Part shown: positions 7,952-17,501 of the stretch, one piece after another | How positions within the stretch are numbered: the first letter of the stretch is position 1 | Layout: each line of letters starts with the position of its first letter | DNA from: Peribacillus alkalitolerans | GTDB lineage: Bacteria > Bacillota > Bacilli > Bacillales > DSM-1321 | Assembly: GCF_010882125.1 (NCBI RefSeq) | Contig: NZ_JAAGVZ010000009.1 | Coordinates: 52,674 to 116,673 of the forward strand | Direction of reading: 5' to 3' | Length of the DNA: 64,000 nt | Notes under the pieces: model-generated | What the model was told of the DNA's origin: nothing | Seen by the model: the letters and a program-made list of their open reading frames with translations, nothing else | Database searches by the model: none | Translations under genes and position numbers: made by a program

Positions 7952-8665
7952 TTGGGCAAGAAGATAATTTTAGTTCCAGTGACGATTCTTATGGTAGCAG
8001 GTATTACTGGATGTTCTACGAAAGATCAAGCAAGGAATTCTGTGAACAACATGACAGAAAATGTGGGATATTATACAAACCATAAAGAAGAGAAAGGCAA
8101 TGCAATATTGCTTGATGAACAGGCTCCGGTCCCACATATCATGAATGACTATAACAATTATTACGATAATCGTGAAAAAGAACGTCTCGAGCATGATGGA
8201 AACCCTACCGTCCCCATTGCAGACCGTGATTACGGATGGTTTGCACAAGATGCCGATTACAATCGAGATGATAAGAACTATCATAACCACTTGGTAACAA
8301 CTCGCCCAGCAAGACCTTCCTACTATACAGCGTATGAAGGAAGATTAGCTGAAAAGCTATCCGAAGCTGCTGAGAAAGATGCCAATGTGAAGGCTGCCCG
8401 TGCTGTCATTAACGGGGATAAAGCCATGATCGCTGTGTTGATTTCTGACTTTAATAAATCAAAAGAGACTAAACAGCGTTTAGAGAAACAATTAACACCC
8501 CTTGCTAACAATAAAAAAGTTTTTGTCCTTACTGATTCCGGTGTTTATTATTATCTTCAGTCATTAGATAATGGCCTTCGTGATGGCGGTGGAAGTAATA
8601 TCGATCAAATGAAAGCCGATAATATGCTTCAAGATATATCTAACCATCTCAACCATAGTGAGTAG
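7952..8665 (+). CDS. coxA: YhcN/YlaJ-family sporulation lipoprotein, CoxA-like
   Basis: Predicted exported lipoprotein linked to the spore cortex. TTG 7952 is chosen because AAAAAGGGGG (7934-7943) is correctly spaced from it. TTG 7946 in the same frame is too close. The signal peptide MGKKIILVPVTILMVAGITGC ends in the lipobox AGITGC, with the lipidated cysteine near residue 21. The mature part has a Asn/Tyr/Asp-rich stretch and then the YhcN/YlaJ domain (AEKLSEAAEKDANVKAARAV, followed by VLISDF). Position after safA matches B. subtilis coxA (yrbB). It carries its own terminator. The leader hairpin suggests translational control. Confidence 0.78.
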   Translation: MGKKIILVPVTILMVAGITGCSTKDQARNSVNNMTENVGYYTNHKEEKGNAILLDEQAPVPHIMNDYNNYYDNREKERLEHDGNPTVPIADRDYGWFAQDADYNRDDKNYHNHLVTTRPARPSYYTAYEGRLAEKLSEAAEKDANVKAARAVINGDKAMIAVLISDFNKSKETKQRLEKQLTPLANNKKVFVLTDSGVYYYLQSLDNGLRDGGGSNIDQMKADNMLQDISNHLNHSE

Positions 8666-8671
8666 TTTTTT

Positions 8672-8696
8672 GGGGGCAGTTCCTGCCTCCTTTTTT
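8672..8696 (+). terminator. Intrinsic terminator after coxA
   Basis: GGGGGCAG (8672-8679), loop TTC, CTGCCTCC (8683-8690), then TTTTTT. Confidence 0.9.
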
Positions 8697-8841
8697 CTTT
8701 GTTTAAAAATGGATAAAAATAGCATGGTGGGACAGACTAAAAACATAGGACGGAGTCTAAGTAATATTTAGTGGATTTTTCAATTTTATAAAAAATAAAA
8801 TGAATCAATATTGGAATATTTTTTCACCATGGGGTGAGGTC

Positions 8842-9423
8842 ATGTTAAAGCGTACTTTTACTAAAAGGTATTACATACTGTTTTTACTAGTGTCAATCCT
8901 GCTTTTTGCTATGTCAACGCTGGGAGATTCAAGTTTAGCAAAAGAAAATAAGCGAAATCCAATCACAATAAATAAGACTCAATCTCAAGAAGTCATGATA
9001 CCTTCGAAACCATTAAAAAGAAAAATCATTTTGCAGCGAGAGTATCTGGATGGAGATGTGAGCGAAGAGACCATTATCGTAGAAATCTTGGCAATGGAGG
9101 ATTTATGGGCTCAATATAGAGATTGGCAGCTTGTAGATCAAAATGAAAACAGGATGATTTTTAAGAAAACAATGGATGACATTTCACCGTTACTAAAAGC
9201 AAACGGTTATTTTGGAATAACAGAGGATGGTACCCTCTCCATTTTCAATGGTCGACCAGATAGTGCTGATATTATTCAATCCTTCTTTCAGATAGATGTT
9301 GAGAAACTGGAAGGTTTGAAATACGAAGAATTGAAACATGGCATTCGAATCTTGGACAAACATCAATATGTCCAGGTGCTCGAAGCATTCAAGCCTTATT
9401 CAGTTTTAGGAATACATGACTAA
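8842..9423 (+). CDS. bofC: BofC, forespore regulator of SpoIVB signalling
   Basis: BofC restrains the forespore protease SpoIVB and so times pro-sigma-K processing. ATG 8842 follows GGTGAGG. The longer frame from ATG 8800 lacks a ribosome site. The protein has 193 residues, slightly longer than the B. subtilis protein. An N-terminal hydrophobic segment (YYILFLLVSILLFAMSTL) anchors or exports it. Conserved BofC stretches are REYLDGDVSEETI, FKKTMDDISPLLKANGYFG, FNGRPDSA and IQSFFQIDVEKLEGL. It lies between coxA and ruvA as expected and stands alone. Confidence 0.9.
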   Translation: MLKRTFTKRYYILFLLVSILLFAMSTLGDSSLAKENKRNPITINKTQSQEVMIPSKPLKRKIILQREYLDGDVSEETIIVEILAMEDLWAQYRDWQLVDQNENRMIFKKTMDDISPLLKANGYFGITEDGTLSIFNGRPDSADIIQSFFQIDVEKLEGLKYEELKHGIRILDKHQYVQVLEAFKPYSVLGIHD

Positions 9424-9430
9424 TGATTTT

Positions 9431-9457
9431 GCCGAGTGGATTTCCATCCTCTCGGTA
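9431..9457 (+). terminator. Hairpin after bofC, probable weak terminator
   Basis: GCCGAG-T-GGAT pairs with ATCC-T-CTCGGT across a TTCC loop. The following T-run is short (TATTT). Confidence 0.6.
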
Positions 9458-9473
9458 TTTCCTGTTTCACTTC

Positions 9474-9503
9474 TTTAACTTCTATAGGATTGTATGTTAC
9501 AAT
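9474..9503 (+). promoter_or_regulatory. Predicted sigma-A promoter of ruvAB
   Basis: TTTAAC (9474-9479), an 18-bp spacer, and TACAAT (9498-9503) preceded by an extended TG at 9495-9496. It lies 32 bp upstream of the ruvA start. Confidence 0.5.
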
Positions 9504-9534
9504 GTTGTACAGCAAACTGTAGGAGAGGGAAAAT

Positions 9535-10140
9535 TTGTTCGATTATATAACTGGTACGGTGGATTATATTAGTCCAGAATACATAGTCGTGGATAATGGG
9601 GGGATCGGGTATCTTATTATGACGCCTAATCCTTTTATTTTTTCCACTGGCAAGCAAGAAAAAGTATTTATTCATCATTATGTCCGAGAAGATATAGCAG
9701 CATTTTATGGCTTTAGGGGTAGGGAGGAAAAGGCATTATTCCTTAAGCTAATTAATGTGACAGGGATAGGTCCAAAAGGTGCGTTGGCAATATTAGCATC
9801 TGGACAAGTGGAACAGGTTGTCCAAGCGATTGAAAATGAGGATGAAAAATTCCTTTTGAAGTTCCCAGGAGTGGGCAAAAAAACGGCCAGACAAATGATA
9901 TTGGATTTAAAAGGTAAGCTGGAGAATATCGTTCCCGATTATTTCCCAAATCTATTCAATAATAAGCTTGAAACAGTACAAAATTCCACGTTTTCTGATT
10001 CATTGGACGAAGCGATGGAAGCGTTAAAGGCCCTTGGCTATTCTGATAAGGAAGTCCAAAGAGCTGCAAAGGACTTACAAAAAGAATCATTAACAACAGA
10101 AGAGTATATAAAAAAGGCATTACAATTGATGCTAAAATAA
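9535..10140 (+). CDS. ruvA: Holliday junction branch migration protein RuvA
   Basis: DNA-binding subunit that holds the Holliday junction and recruits the RuvB motor. 201 residues, normal length. The OB-fold start [26 protein letters not shown] and helix-hairpin-helix motifs ([13 protein letters not shown] and [16 protein letters not shown]) are clear. The C-terminal RuvB-binding helix region ends in [15 protein letters not shown]. Start is TTG 9535 behind AGGAGAGGG. It is 22 bp from ruvB. Confidence 0.96.
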   Translation: MFDYITGTVDYISPEYIVVDNGGIGYLIMTPNPFIFSTGKQEKVFIHHYVREDIAAFYGFRGREEKALFLKLINVTGIGPKGALAILASGQVEQVVQAIENEDEKFLLKFPGVGKKTARQMILDLKGKLENIVPDYFPNLFNNKLETVQNSTFSDSLDEAMEALKALGYSDKEVQRAAKDLQKESLTTEEYIKKALQLMLK

Positions 10141-10162
10141 TCATGCAAAAGGAGGGAAGAAC

Positions 10163-11164
10163 ATGGAAGAGCGTATCGTGAATCAAGAAGCGGATCTCCA
10201 GGATGTATCTTTCGAACAAAGCTTAAGGCCGCAAAATCTTCGGCAATACATAGGGCAGGATAAAGTGAAAGAAAACCTTCAAATTTTTATCGAAGCTGCA
10301 AAGATGAGGCAAGAAGCCCTTGACCATGTTCTTCTATACGGACCTCCAGGATTAGGCAAAACGACATTGGCAACCATCATTGCCAATGAGATGGGTGTAA
10401 ACATTCGCACTTCGGCAGGTCCTGCAATTGAAAGACCAGGTGACCTTGCTGCGATTTTAAGCTCCTTAGAACCGGGGGATGTGCTGTTCATTGATGAGAT
10501 ACATAGATTGCCGAGAACGGTAGAAGAAGTCCTCTATCCGGCAATGGAGGATTTCTGTTTGGATATTGTGATTGGGAAGGGGCCCACAGCACGTTCTGTA
10601 AGATTGGATCTCCCGCCTTTTACACTGGTTGGTGCAACTACAAGAGCAGGATCTTTGACTGCGCCACTAAGAGATCGTTTCGGAGTTCTAAGTAGATTGG
10701 AGTATTATGAAGAACAACAGCTAAAGGATATTCTTCTACGTACGGCTGATATTTTAGAGACTGATCTATCGGAAATAGCTGCAGATGAACTAGCAAAACG
10801 TTCTAGGGGGACACCTCGTATTGCGAATCGCTTGCTTCGCAGGGTCCGTGATTTTGCTCAGGTAAAGGGTACTGGGGAAATAACTTTTGAACTTGCACAA
10901 TATGCACTTGAATTGATGCAAGTGGATAGAAGGGGCTTAGATCATATTGACCACAAGCTCCTACTGAATTTATTGGATCGGTTTAGAGGCGGTCCTGTAG
11001 GTTTAGAAACAATTGCGGCAACGATAGGGGAAGAAGCACACACGATTGAAGATGTGTATGAACCGTATTTGTTGCAAATCGGTTTTCTTCAGCGGACACC
11101 TAGAGGGAGAATTGCTACGGACCTTGTTTACCACCATTTTGGCAGGGAAGTACCTGTTAAATGA
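10163..11164 (+). CDS. ruvB: Holliday junction ATP-dependent helicase RuvB
   Basis: AAA+ motor of branch migration. 333 residues. Walker [10 protein letters not shown] near residue 60, Walker [13 protein letters not shown] near 110, sensor GATTRAGSL near 155, and a winged-helix C-terminus ending [21 protein letters not shown] 10163 follows AAAGGAGGG. The stop overlaps the start of the next small gene (ATGA), so the two are translationally coupled. Confidence 0.97.
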   Translation: MEERIVNQEADLQDVSFEQSLRPQNLRQYIGQDKVKENLQIFIEAAKMRQEALDHVLLYGPPGLGKTTLATIIANEMGVNIRTSAGPAIERPGDLAAILSSLEPGDVLFIDEIHRLPRTVEEVLYPAMEDFCLDIVIGKGPTARSVRLDLPPFTLVGATTRAGSLTAPLRDRFGVLSRLEYYEEQQLKDILLRTADILETDLSEIAADELAKRSRGTPRIANRLLRRVRDFAQVKGTGEITFELAQYALELMQVDRRGLDHIDHKLLLNLLDRFRGGPVGLETIAATIGEEAHTIEDVYEPYLLQIGFLQRTPRGRIATDLVYHHFGREVPVK

Positions 11165-11367
11165 GCGGCATTCCTAAGTTAATGATGATTTTAGGAGCAA
11201 TTCTATTGATCATGGGTTTTCTTGCCCAGTTTATTAAAATTGGTAAATTGCCAGGAGATATATTAATCAAAAAAGGTAATGCAACATTTTATTTTCCAAT
11301 CGTAACCTCAATTATTGTAAGTGTGGTACTTTCCTTGATTTTTTATATCATTGGAAAACTAAAATAG
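11161..11367 (+). CDS. yrzS: DUF2905 small membrane protein, YrzS-like
   Basis: 68-residue protein with two membrane segments (about residues 5-24 and 44-64) separated by the conserved [19 protein letters not shown] loop of the DUF2905 family. ATG 11161 overlaps the ruvB stop by 4 bp. In many Bacillota it sits between ruvB and queA as here. Function unknown. Confidence 0.82.
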   Translation: MSGIPKLMMILGAILLIMGFLAQFIKIGKLPGDILIKKGNATFYFPIVTSIIVSVVLSLIFYIIGKLK

Positions 11368-11398
11368 GACATAAATTTTGTACAGGATGTGAAAGACA

Positions 11399-12427
11399 AT
11401 GAAGGTGGATTTATTTGATTTCCATTTGCCCGAGGAATTGATCGCTCAAACCCCACTTGAGCAAAGGGAAGAAAGCCGCCTCATGGTTTTGGATAAAAAA
11501 ACCGGTGAGACAAAGCATGATATTTTTAAAAATATCAAAGAGTATTTAAGACCGGGTGATTGCTTAGTCTTGAATGATACTAGAGTATTGCCTGCCCGTC
11601 TTTTTGGTATTAAAGAGGATACGGGTGCAAAGGTGGAATTGTTATTGCTCAAGCAGGTAGAGGGCGATACATGGGAAGCCCTTGTGAAACCTGCCAAGCG
11701 GGTTAAAGTAGGAACGGTTTTGTCTTTTGGTAATGGTAAATTGACGGCTACTTGCGAAGAGGAACTCGAGCATGGAGGACGAATCATTACGTTCAAGTAT
11801 GAAGGAATCTTTTATGAAGTGTTGGATGAACTAGGGCATATGCCGCTTCCTCCATATATAAAAGAGCAGCTTGAGGAGAAGGATCGTTATCAAACCGTGT
11901 TTGCCAGGGAAAGAGGGTCGGCAGCAGCTCCTACCGCAGGCTTACATTTCACGGAATCATTACTAGAGCAAATAAAGGATATGGGTGTCCATATCGCTTT
12001 CATTACACTACATGTAGGATTAGGGACGTTTAGACCGGTTAGTGTAGATGACATTAATGAACATGATATGCATGCGGAGTTTTATCAGATGACTGAAGGA
12101 ACAGCTCACCTACTGAATGAAGTAAAAAATGATGGCGGTAGGATAATTACTGTGGGTACAACCTCCACAAGGACATTAGAAACAATCGCATCGAAGCACA
12201 ATGGTAAATTCGTAGCCGAAAATGGATGGACGAGCATTTTTATCTATCCAGGGTATGAATTTAAAGGGATTGATGCGATGATTACTAATTTTCATTTACC
12301 GAAGTCAACCTTGATTATGTTGATCAGTGCATTAGCAGGTAGGGAAAACGTTTTACGAGCATATGATGAAGCTGTGAAGGAAAAGTATCGATTCTTTAGC
12401 TTTGGTGATGCAATGCTCATCATTTAA
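11399..12427 (+). CDS. queA: tRNA preQ1(34) S-adenosylmethionine ribosyltransferase-isomerase
   Basis: Transfers and rearranges the ribosyl group of S-adenosylmethionine onto preQ1 in tRNA, making epoxyqueuosine. 342 residues. Family stretches seen: [56 protein letters not shown] and [17 protein letters not shown] 11399 follows a modest purine-rich stretch. It lies upstream of tgt, the enzyme acting just before it in the pathway. Confidence 0.96.
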   Translation: MKVDLFDFHLPEELIAQTPLEQREESRLMVLDKKTGETKHDIFKNIKEYLRPGDCLVLNDTRVLPARLFGIKEDTGAKVELLLLKQVEGDTWEALVKPAKRVKVGTVLSFGNGKLTATCEEELEHGGRIITFKYEGIFYEVLDELGHMPLPPYIKEQLEEKDRYQTVFARERGSAAAPTAGLHFTESLLEQIKDMGVHIAFITLHVGLGTFRPVSVDDINEHDMHAEFYQMTEGTAHLLNEVKNDGGRIITVGTTSTRTLETIASKHNGKFVAENGWTSIFIYPGYEFKGIDAMITNFHLPKSTLIMLISALAGRENVLRAYDEAVKEKYRFFSFGDAMLII

Positions 12428-13609
<1,182 letters not shown>

Positions 13610-13640
13610 ATAATATTCACGTAGAAAGGAGTTGAATTTC

Positions 13641-13916
13641 ATGCCAGAATTATTGGGAACAGTTGGTCCTCTTCTAATTATGTTCGTCCTATTCTATTTC
13701 CTTTTGATCCGTCCTCAGCAGAAACGCCAAAAAGCGGTTCAAACGATGCAGAGCGATTTGAAAAAAGGTGATAAAATCGTAACAATCGGAGGCCTTCATG
13801 GCTTCGTAGATTCAATCGATGATAACAAAGTTGTCATCAAATGTGGAGATGGTTCACGTCTTACATACGACCGTTCAGCAATCCGTGAAGTAACGGAGAA
13901 GGGAACAGGTCTTTAA
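13641..13916 (+). CDS. yajC: Preprotein translocase subunit YajC
   Basis: Accessory Sec translocon membrane protein associated with SecDF. ATG 13641 (91 residues) is preferred over the in-frame TTG 13632 because AAAGGAG lies just upstream of it. One N-terminal transmembrane helix (LLIMFVLFYFLLIRP) is followed by the typical PQQKRQKAVQTMQSDLKKGD and the KIVTIGGLHGFVDSI domain. It follows tgt as in most bacteria, with secDF further downstream. Confidence 0.95.
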   Translation: MPELLGTVGPLLIMFVLFYFLLIRPQQKRQKAVQTMQSDLKKGDKIVTIGGLHGFVDSIDDNKVVIKCGDGSRLTYDRSAIREVTEKGTGL

Positions 13917-13940
13917 TCTGTAACATACTGATTAATGGCA

Positions 13941-13975
13941 AAAGCCCGAAGAGATAATCTCTTCGGGTTTTTATT
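13941..13975 (+). terminator. Intrinsic terminator after yajC
   Basis: AAAGCCCGAAGAG (13941-13953), loop ATAAT, CTCTTCGGG, then a T-rich tail. Confidence 0.92.
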
Positions 13976-14012
13976 TTTATTTGGTTAAGACTTAGTATTT
14001 CAATTTAGGAAG

Positions 14013-14048
14013 AAAAAAGATGCCTAAAGCGTCACATTCGACATCTTA
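14013..14048 (-). terminator. Probable terminator of the TIGR04086 gene
   Basis: Read on the minus strand, AAGATG and CATCTT pair around an 18-nt interior and run into TTTTTTC. The short stem makes this moderate. The yajC terminator faces it from the other side. Confidence 0.5.
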
Positions 14049-14062
14049 GACATCTATGCCAT

Positions 14063-14443
14063 TTATTTATTCCCACCACTCAAATTGACTCCTAGGATTC
14101 CACCCATCATGCTTGTAGCAATAAAGCAAGCATGATAAATCCATTCCTTAGCTGAAAAAGAGCTATCATGGCCAAGATATTGAAATAGTAAAATGATGGC
14201 TGTATAAAGAATCCCTGTGCCGCCACCTAGCATCCACCCTTGCTTTTTACCTTTTCCACCAGAGATGAATCCACCAATAAACAATGACAAAAATGACATT
14301 GCCATCATGACATACGTGAGAGAGGATTCAGTCAAAGACGAAAATCTTAATATTAGAGAAAAGATGAAGCTTATTGCTATAGCAAAGATAAAGATAGATC
14401 CTACTCCAAACAAAATCGCCGAACCCATTTTTTTTGATTCCAT
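14063..14443 (-). CDS. yrzE: TIGR04086 family membrane protein, YrzE-like
   Basis: 126-residue integral membrane protein with four hydrophobic segments (about residues 7-32, 41-59, 70-88 and 100-120) and a GKGKKQG loop between the second and third. This architecture fits the TIGR04086/YrzE family. ATG 14443 follows GAGGGAG. It is transcribed opposite to its neighbours, between yajC and the YrbG-like gene, as in B. subtilis. Role unknown. Confidence 0.78.
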   Translation of the reverse strand: MESKKMGSAILFGVGSIFIFAIAISFIFSLILRFSSLTESSLTYVMMAMSFLSLFIGGFISGGKGKKQGWMLGGGTGILYTAIILLFQYLGHDSSFSAKEWIYHACFIATSMMGGILGVNLSGGNK

Positions 14444-14564
14444 ACTCCCTCATACCCTTTCCATTCAAGTTCAAGCAATATAAACGCTTTGTACAAGCAT
14501 ATTCTCACAGTTTTTGATTTAGACTATAGACATTGTAATTTTCACCGGGGAGGGGGAAGAAACG

Positions 14565-15236
14565 TTGGAAGCCTTCGTTTATATTGGATTACGTACTCTA
14601 TTCATGTACATATTAATCATTGTCATATTTAGATTAATGGGTAAGAGGGAAATTGGAGAATTAAACATCCTTGATCTTGTAGTATTTATCATGATTGCAG
14701 AATTGGCTGTCATATCAATAGAACAGCCTAAATCCCAAATCATTCATTCTATTTTTCCGATGATTCTACTAATGCTTATACAAATTTCTTCAGCCCTATT
14801 GTCGCTAAAGAGCCAACGTTTTAGGGAATTTGTGGATGGCCGGCCTACCTTGATTATTAGCGATGGCAAAATTGATGAAAAAGCGATGAAGAAGCAACGG
14901 TACAATTTTGAAGATCTGTTAGTTCAGCTAAGGGAAAAGGACGTTCAGGATGTAAAAGAAGTAGAATACGCTATTCTTGAAACCTCTGGAAAATTGTCGG
15001 TATTTAAAAAAGAAGAGCAGAACCAAGAGCAAACGAAGGAAACTTACTTGGCACTGCCCCTGATCTTGGATGGAGTCATCCAACACCGAAATTTAATTGA
15101 ATTTGATAAAACACAGGAATGGCTCCTTGAACAAATGTCAAAAAAGGGTTACCCCGATATTAGAAAGATTTCTTACTGTAGTTATGACAATGAATCCTTT
15201 TTTATCGATGAGAATAACATTTCATCAACGGATTAA
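14565..15236 (+). CDS. yrbG: DUF421/YetF family membrane protein, YrbG-like
   Basis: Three N-terminal membrane helices (about residues 6-23, 34-52 and 60-80) carry MGKREIGELNILDLVVFIMIAE, the hallmark of the family. A soluble DUF421 domain follows, with GRPTLIISDGKID and LLVQLREKDVQDVKEVEYAILE. 223 residues. Start is TTG 14565 behind GGGGAGGGGG. Related YetF-like proteins serve in spores, but this one has no assigned role. The 3' end overlaps convergent spoVB by 12 bp. Confidence 0.88.
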   Translation: MEAFVYIGLRTLFMYILIIVIFRLMGKREIGELNILDLVVFIMIAELAVISIEQPKSQIIHSIFPMILLMLIQISSALLSLKSQRFREFVDGRPTLIISDGKIDEKAMKKQRYNFEDLLVQLREKDVQDVKEVEYAILETSGKLSVFKKEEQNQEQTKETYLALPLILDGVIQHRNLIEFDKTQEWLLEQMSKKGYPDIRKISYCSYDNESFFIDENNISSTD

Positions 15237-16772
15237 AAAACTGATATAGGGAATTTTTTGCAGCTCACTTTTCTTTATGACTTTCATCCCAATCAGCAGG
15301 ATAATAAAAACAATGGTCAAAATTGTGATGGATACTAATAAATTGGTGATTGGCCCCATTGCGGTAAATATTTTATTGTAGCAAAGGAAGCCTATAAAAC
15401 CTGACAGGAAAGTTACCCCTAACGTAACTAAATATTGACGAACTTCAATGGTGAAAGATACTTTCTTTACGATTGTGAAAAAATGTAGAAAAGTGACTAA
15501 TACAATTCCAACGGCCATGCCAAGCGCTGCCCCCATAATCCCAAATTCTTCTCTAGAAGCCAGTAGGAAAATGATGGCAGTTTTTGCTACGGCGCCAATC
15601 AAACTGTTAATCATAGCGGCCTTTGCTAAATTCAGTGCTTGTAAAACTGATTGAAGCGGCATTTGATAATAATAAAAAATGAAAAATGGAGCCATGAATT
15701 TAATAAATACAGCAGACCCGGAAGTACCATACATGGCTTCCATTAACGGGACTGCAAATACATAAAGTGCAATGACGGATAAGCAACCGGTTATAAACGT
15801 AATCCTCAGGGCTTGCTGCAGCCTATATTGAATGGCTTTGTAATTCCCAGATGCATGGGCTTCGCTTACAGCTGGTACAAGTGAAGTGGAAAGCGCCATC
15901 GTCACGAAAGATGGGAGCATTAATAATGGCAAGGCATAGCCTGTTAGTTCTCCGTATTGCTTGGTAGCGACACCAGCTGAGATCCCTGCTATTGCCAAAC
16001 TTTGGGCGACTACAATGGGTTCTAAAAACCAGGCAATCGATCCAATCATTCGGCTACCCATGCTAGGTAAGGCAATGCTCATTAATTCGTTGAAGGTATC
16101 TCTACCTTTTCGAACTGATTTAAAAAAATTGCTTCTAACTTTAAAGTGTTTCTTGACCTTAAAAGTAGTCATAAGGTAAGCAAGTGAAACGAGCTCTCCA
16201 ATGACCGAAGAAAGCATTGCCCCCGCAGCCGCATATTCAATACCATAGGGTAGGAAGGATTTTGTCATGACAGCTATAAGAGTGATGCGCACTACTTGCT
16301 CCAGCACTTGGGAATAAGCAGCAGGTTTCATATTCTGTTTCCCTTGGAAATAACCCCTTAAAACGGATGAAACGGCTATGATAGGTACAATTGGCGCAAT
16401 CGCCATTAATGGCCAGTAAGTCCGTTCATCCGTGAACAATGTCTCAGATAGGATAGGAGCCAATAGGAAAAGAGCAGGAGTAAAAATTAAAGACAATCCA
16501 ACTGTAATACTTAATGAAACTACTAAAATTTTCTTAATCCTCTTTTGGTCTCCCACTGCATTCGCTTCTGCTACGAATTTTGAAATGGCGACTGGTAGGC
16601 CAAATTGAGTGATTGTAATCACTAGGAATAATGTCGGGAGAGCCATCATGTACAGGCCAACCCCTTCTTCGCCTATAAATCTAGCGACCACTATCCGATT
16701 GACAAACCCAAGTACCCTGGTAATCAGACCAGCAACCAGTAAGATCATTGCCCCTTTAAAAAACTTCGACAT
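15225..16772 (-). CDS. spoVB: SpoVB, MATE/MOP-family polysaccharide transporter of sporulation
   Basis: Membrane protein needed for spore cortex synthesis, a lipid II-flippase-like member of the MOP superfamily. ATG 16772 (515 residues) is preferred over TTG 16793 because AAGGCAGGT sits upstream and MSKFFKGAMILLVAGLITRVLGFVNR aligns with family members (B. subtilis 518). About fourteen membrane segments are visible. Conserved GEEGVGLYMMALPTLFL, QFGLPVAISKFVAEAN and VLRGYFQGKQNM are present. It is convergent with the YrbG-like gene and divergent from comN. Confidence 0.93.
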   Translation of the reverse strand: MSKFFKGAMILLVAGLITRVLGFVNRIVVARFIGEEGVGLYMMALPTLFLVITITQFGLPVAISKFVAEANAVGDQKRIKKILVVSLSITVGLSLIFTPALFLLAPILSETLFTDERTYWPLMAIAPIVPIIAVSSVLRGYFQGKQNMKPAAYSQVLEQVVRITLIAVMTKSFLPYGIEYAAAGAMLSSVIGELVSLAYLMTTFKVKKHFKVRSNFFKSVRKGRDTFNELMSIALPSMGSRMIGSIAWFLEPIVVAQSLAIAGISAGVATKQYGELTGYALPLLMLPSFVTMALSTSLVPAVSEAHASGNYKAIQYRLQQALRITFITGCLSVIALYVFAVPLMEAMYGTSGSAVFIKFMAPFFIFYYYQMPLQSVLQALNLAKAAMINSLIGAVAKTAIIFLLASREEFGIMGAALGMAVGIVLVTFLHFFTIVKKVSFTIEVRQYLVTLGVTFLSGFIGFLCYNKIFTAMGPITNLLVSITILTIVFIILLIGMKVIKKSELQKIPYISFLIR

Positions 16773-16916
16773 CCCGATTACCTGCCTTCTCAAAATGGAT
16801 CAATTCATATACAATAATTTATATGCTTGTAGTTGGACAAAACATGACAAGCGTTTCTCTCATCCTAGAATCCAGTCCTAAAAATAGAATATAGGTCACA
16901 GAGAGAGGTAGAATTT

Positions 16917-17213
16917 ATGGGAAATGGTCATCAGTTTGACGAGTTTAGGCAAAATGTCATACCTGCTTTACAAAGCAAGAGGGAAGAATTTGTTCTTTTC
17001 GGATACGGTGAAGTGAAGGAGCAGGACATTTGGCACTATCTTCAAAAGAAGAAATGGAAAAAGCCTCAAAATTCCCCTTCGTTACACACTGTCGTAAACG
17101 ACATCTTGAGATTGAATGTTAGTGAATATATGCATTTCGCTACGATTGAGGCATTCAAAGCGTCTTCAAATGGTTTAGATGGCCCAGATGCGTTTAAAGA
17201 CTTATTAGGATGA
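16917..17213 (+). CDS. comN: ComN post-transcriptional regulator
   Basis: 98-residue cytoplasmic protein resembling ComN (YrzD), which in B. subtilis affects comE mRNA and localises with DivIVA. Family-like features: EVKEQDIWHYLQKKKWKKPQ and LHTVVNDILRLNVSEYMHFATIEAF. ATG 16917 follows GAGAGAGG. Located between spoVB and secDF as in B. subtilis. No competence genes lie in the window. Confidence 0.85.
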   Translation: MGNGHQFDEFRQNVIPALQSKREEFVLFGYGEVKEQDIWHYLQKKKWKKPQNSPSLHTVVNDILRLNVSEYMHFATIEAFKASSNGLDGPDAFKDLLG

Positions 17214-17272
17214 GGTTTTAGGAGTTTCATTTTTTTCCAGACTTGCAAGTGGAAAATCCTATTTTAACCGGA

Positions 17273-17301
17273 TTGACAGTGTTTTTAAATTGACTCATAA
17301 T
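17273..17301 (+). promoter_or_regulatory. Sigma-A promoter upstream of secDF
   Basis: TTGACA (17273-17278), a 17-bp spacer, CATAAT (17296-17301). It lies about 200 bp upstream of secDF, implying a long leader with no recognised riboswitch. Confidence 0.7.
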
Positions 17302-17501
17302 ATGATGGGAGCTTAGATTTTCCCAGTGGAATTGTAATATCATAGCTTAGTCAGTTTTATAATAAAGCCATTAACAATTTTATTGTGCCGACATTTTCCC
17401 TTAAAAGTAAGAAAATTCAGCTTTTTGCTGAATAAGAACTTTTGTCCCGCATCAAATGTTTAGTTAAGGCTTGAAACGTACCTGAGGAGGATCAATACAT
17501 A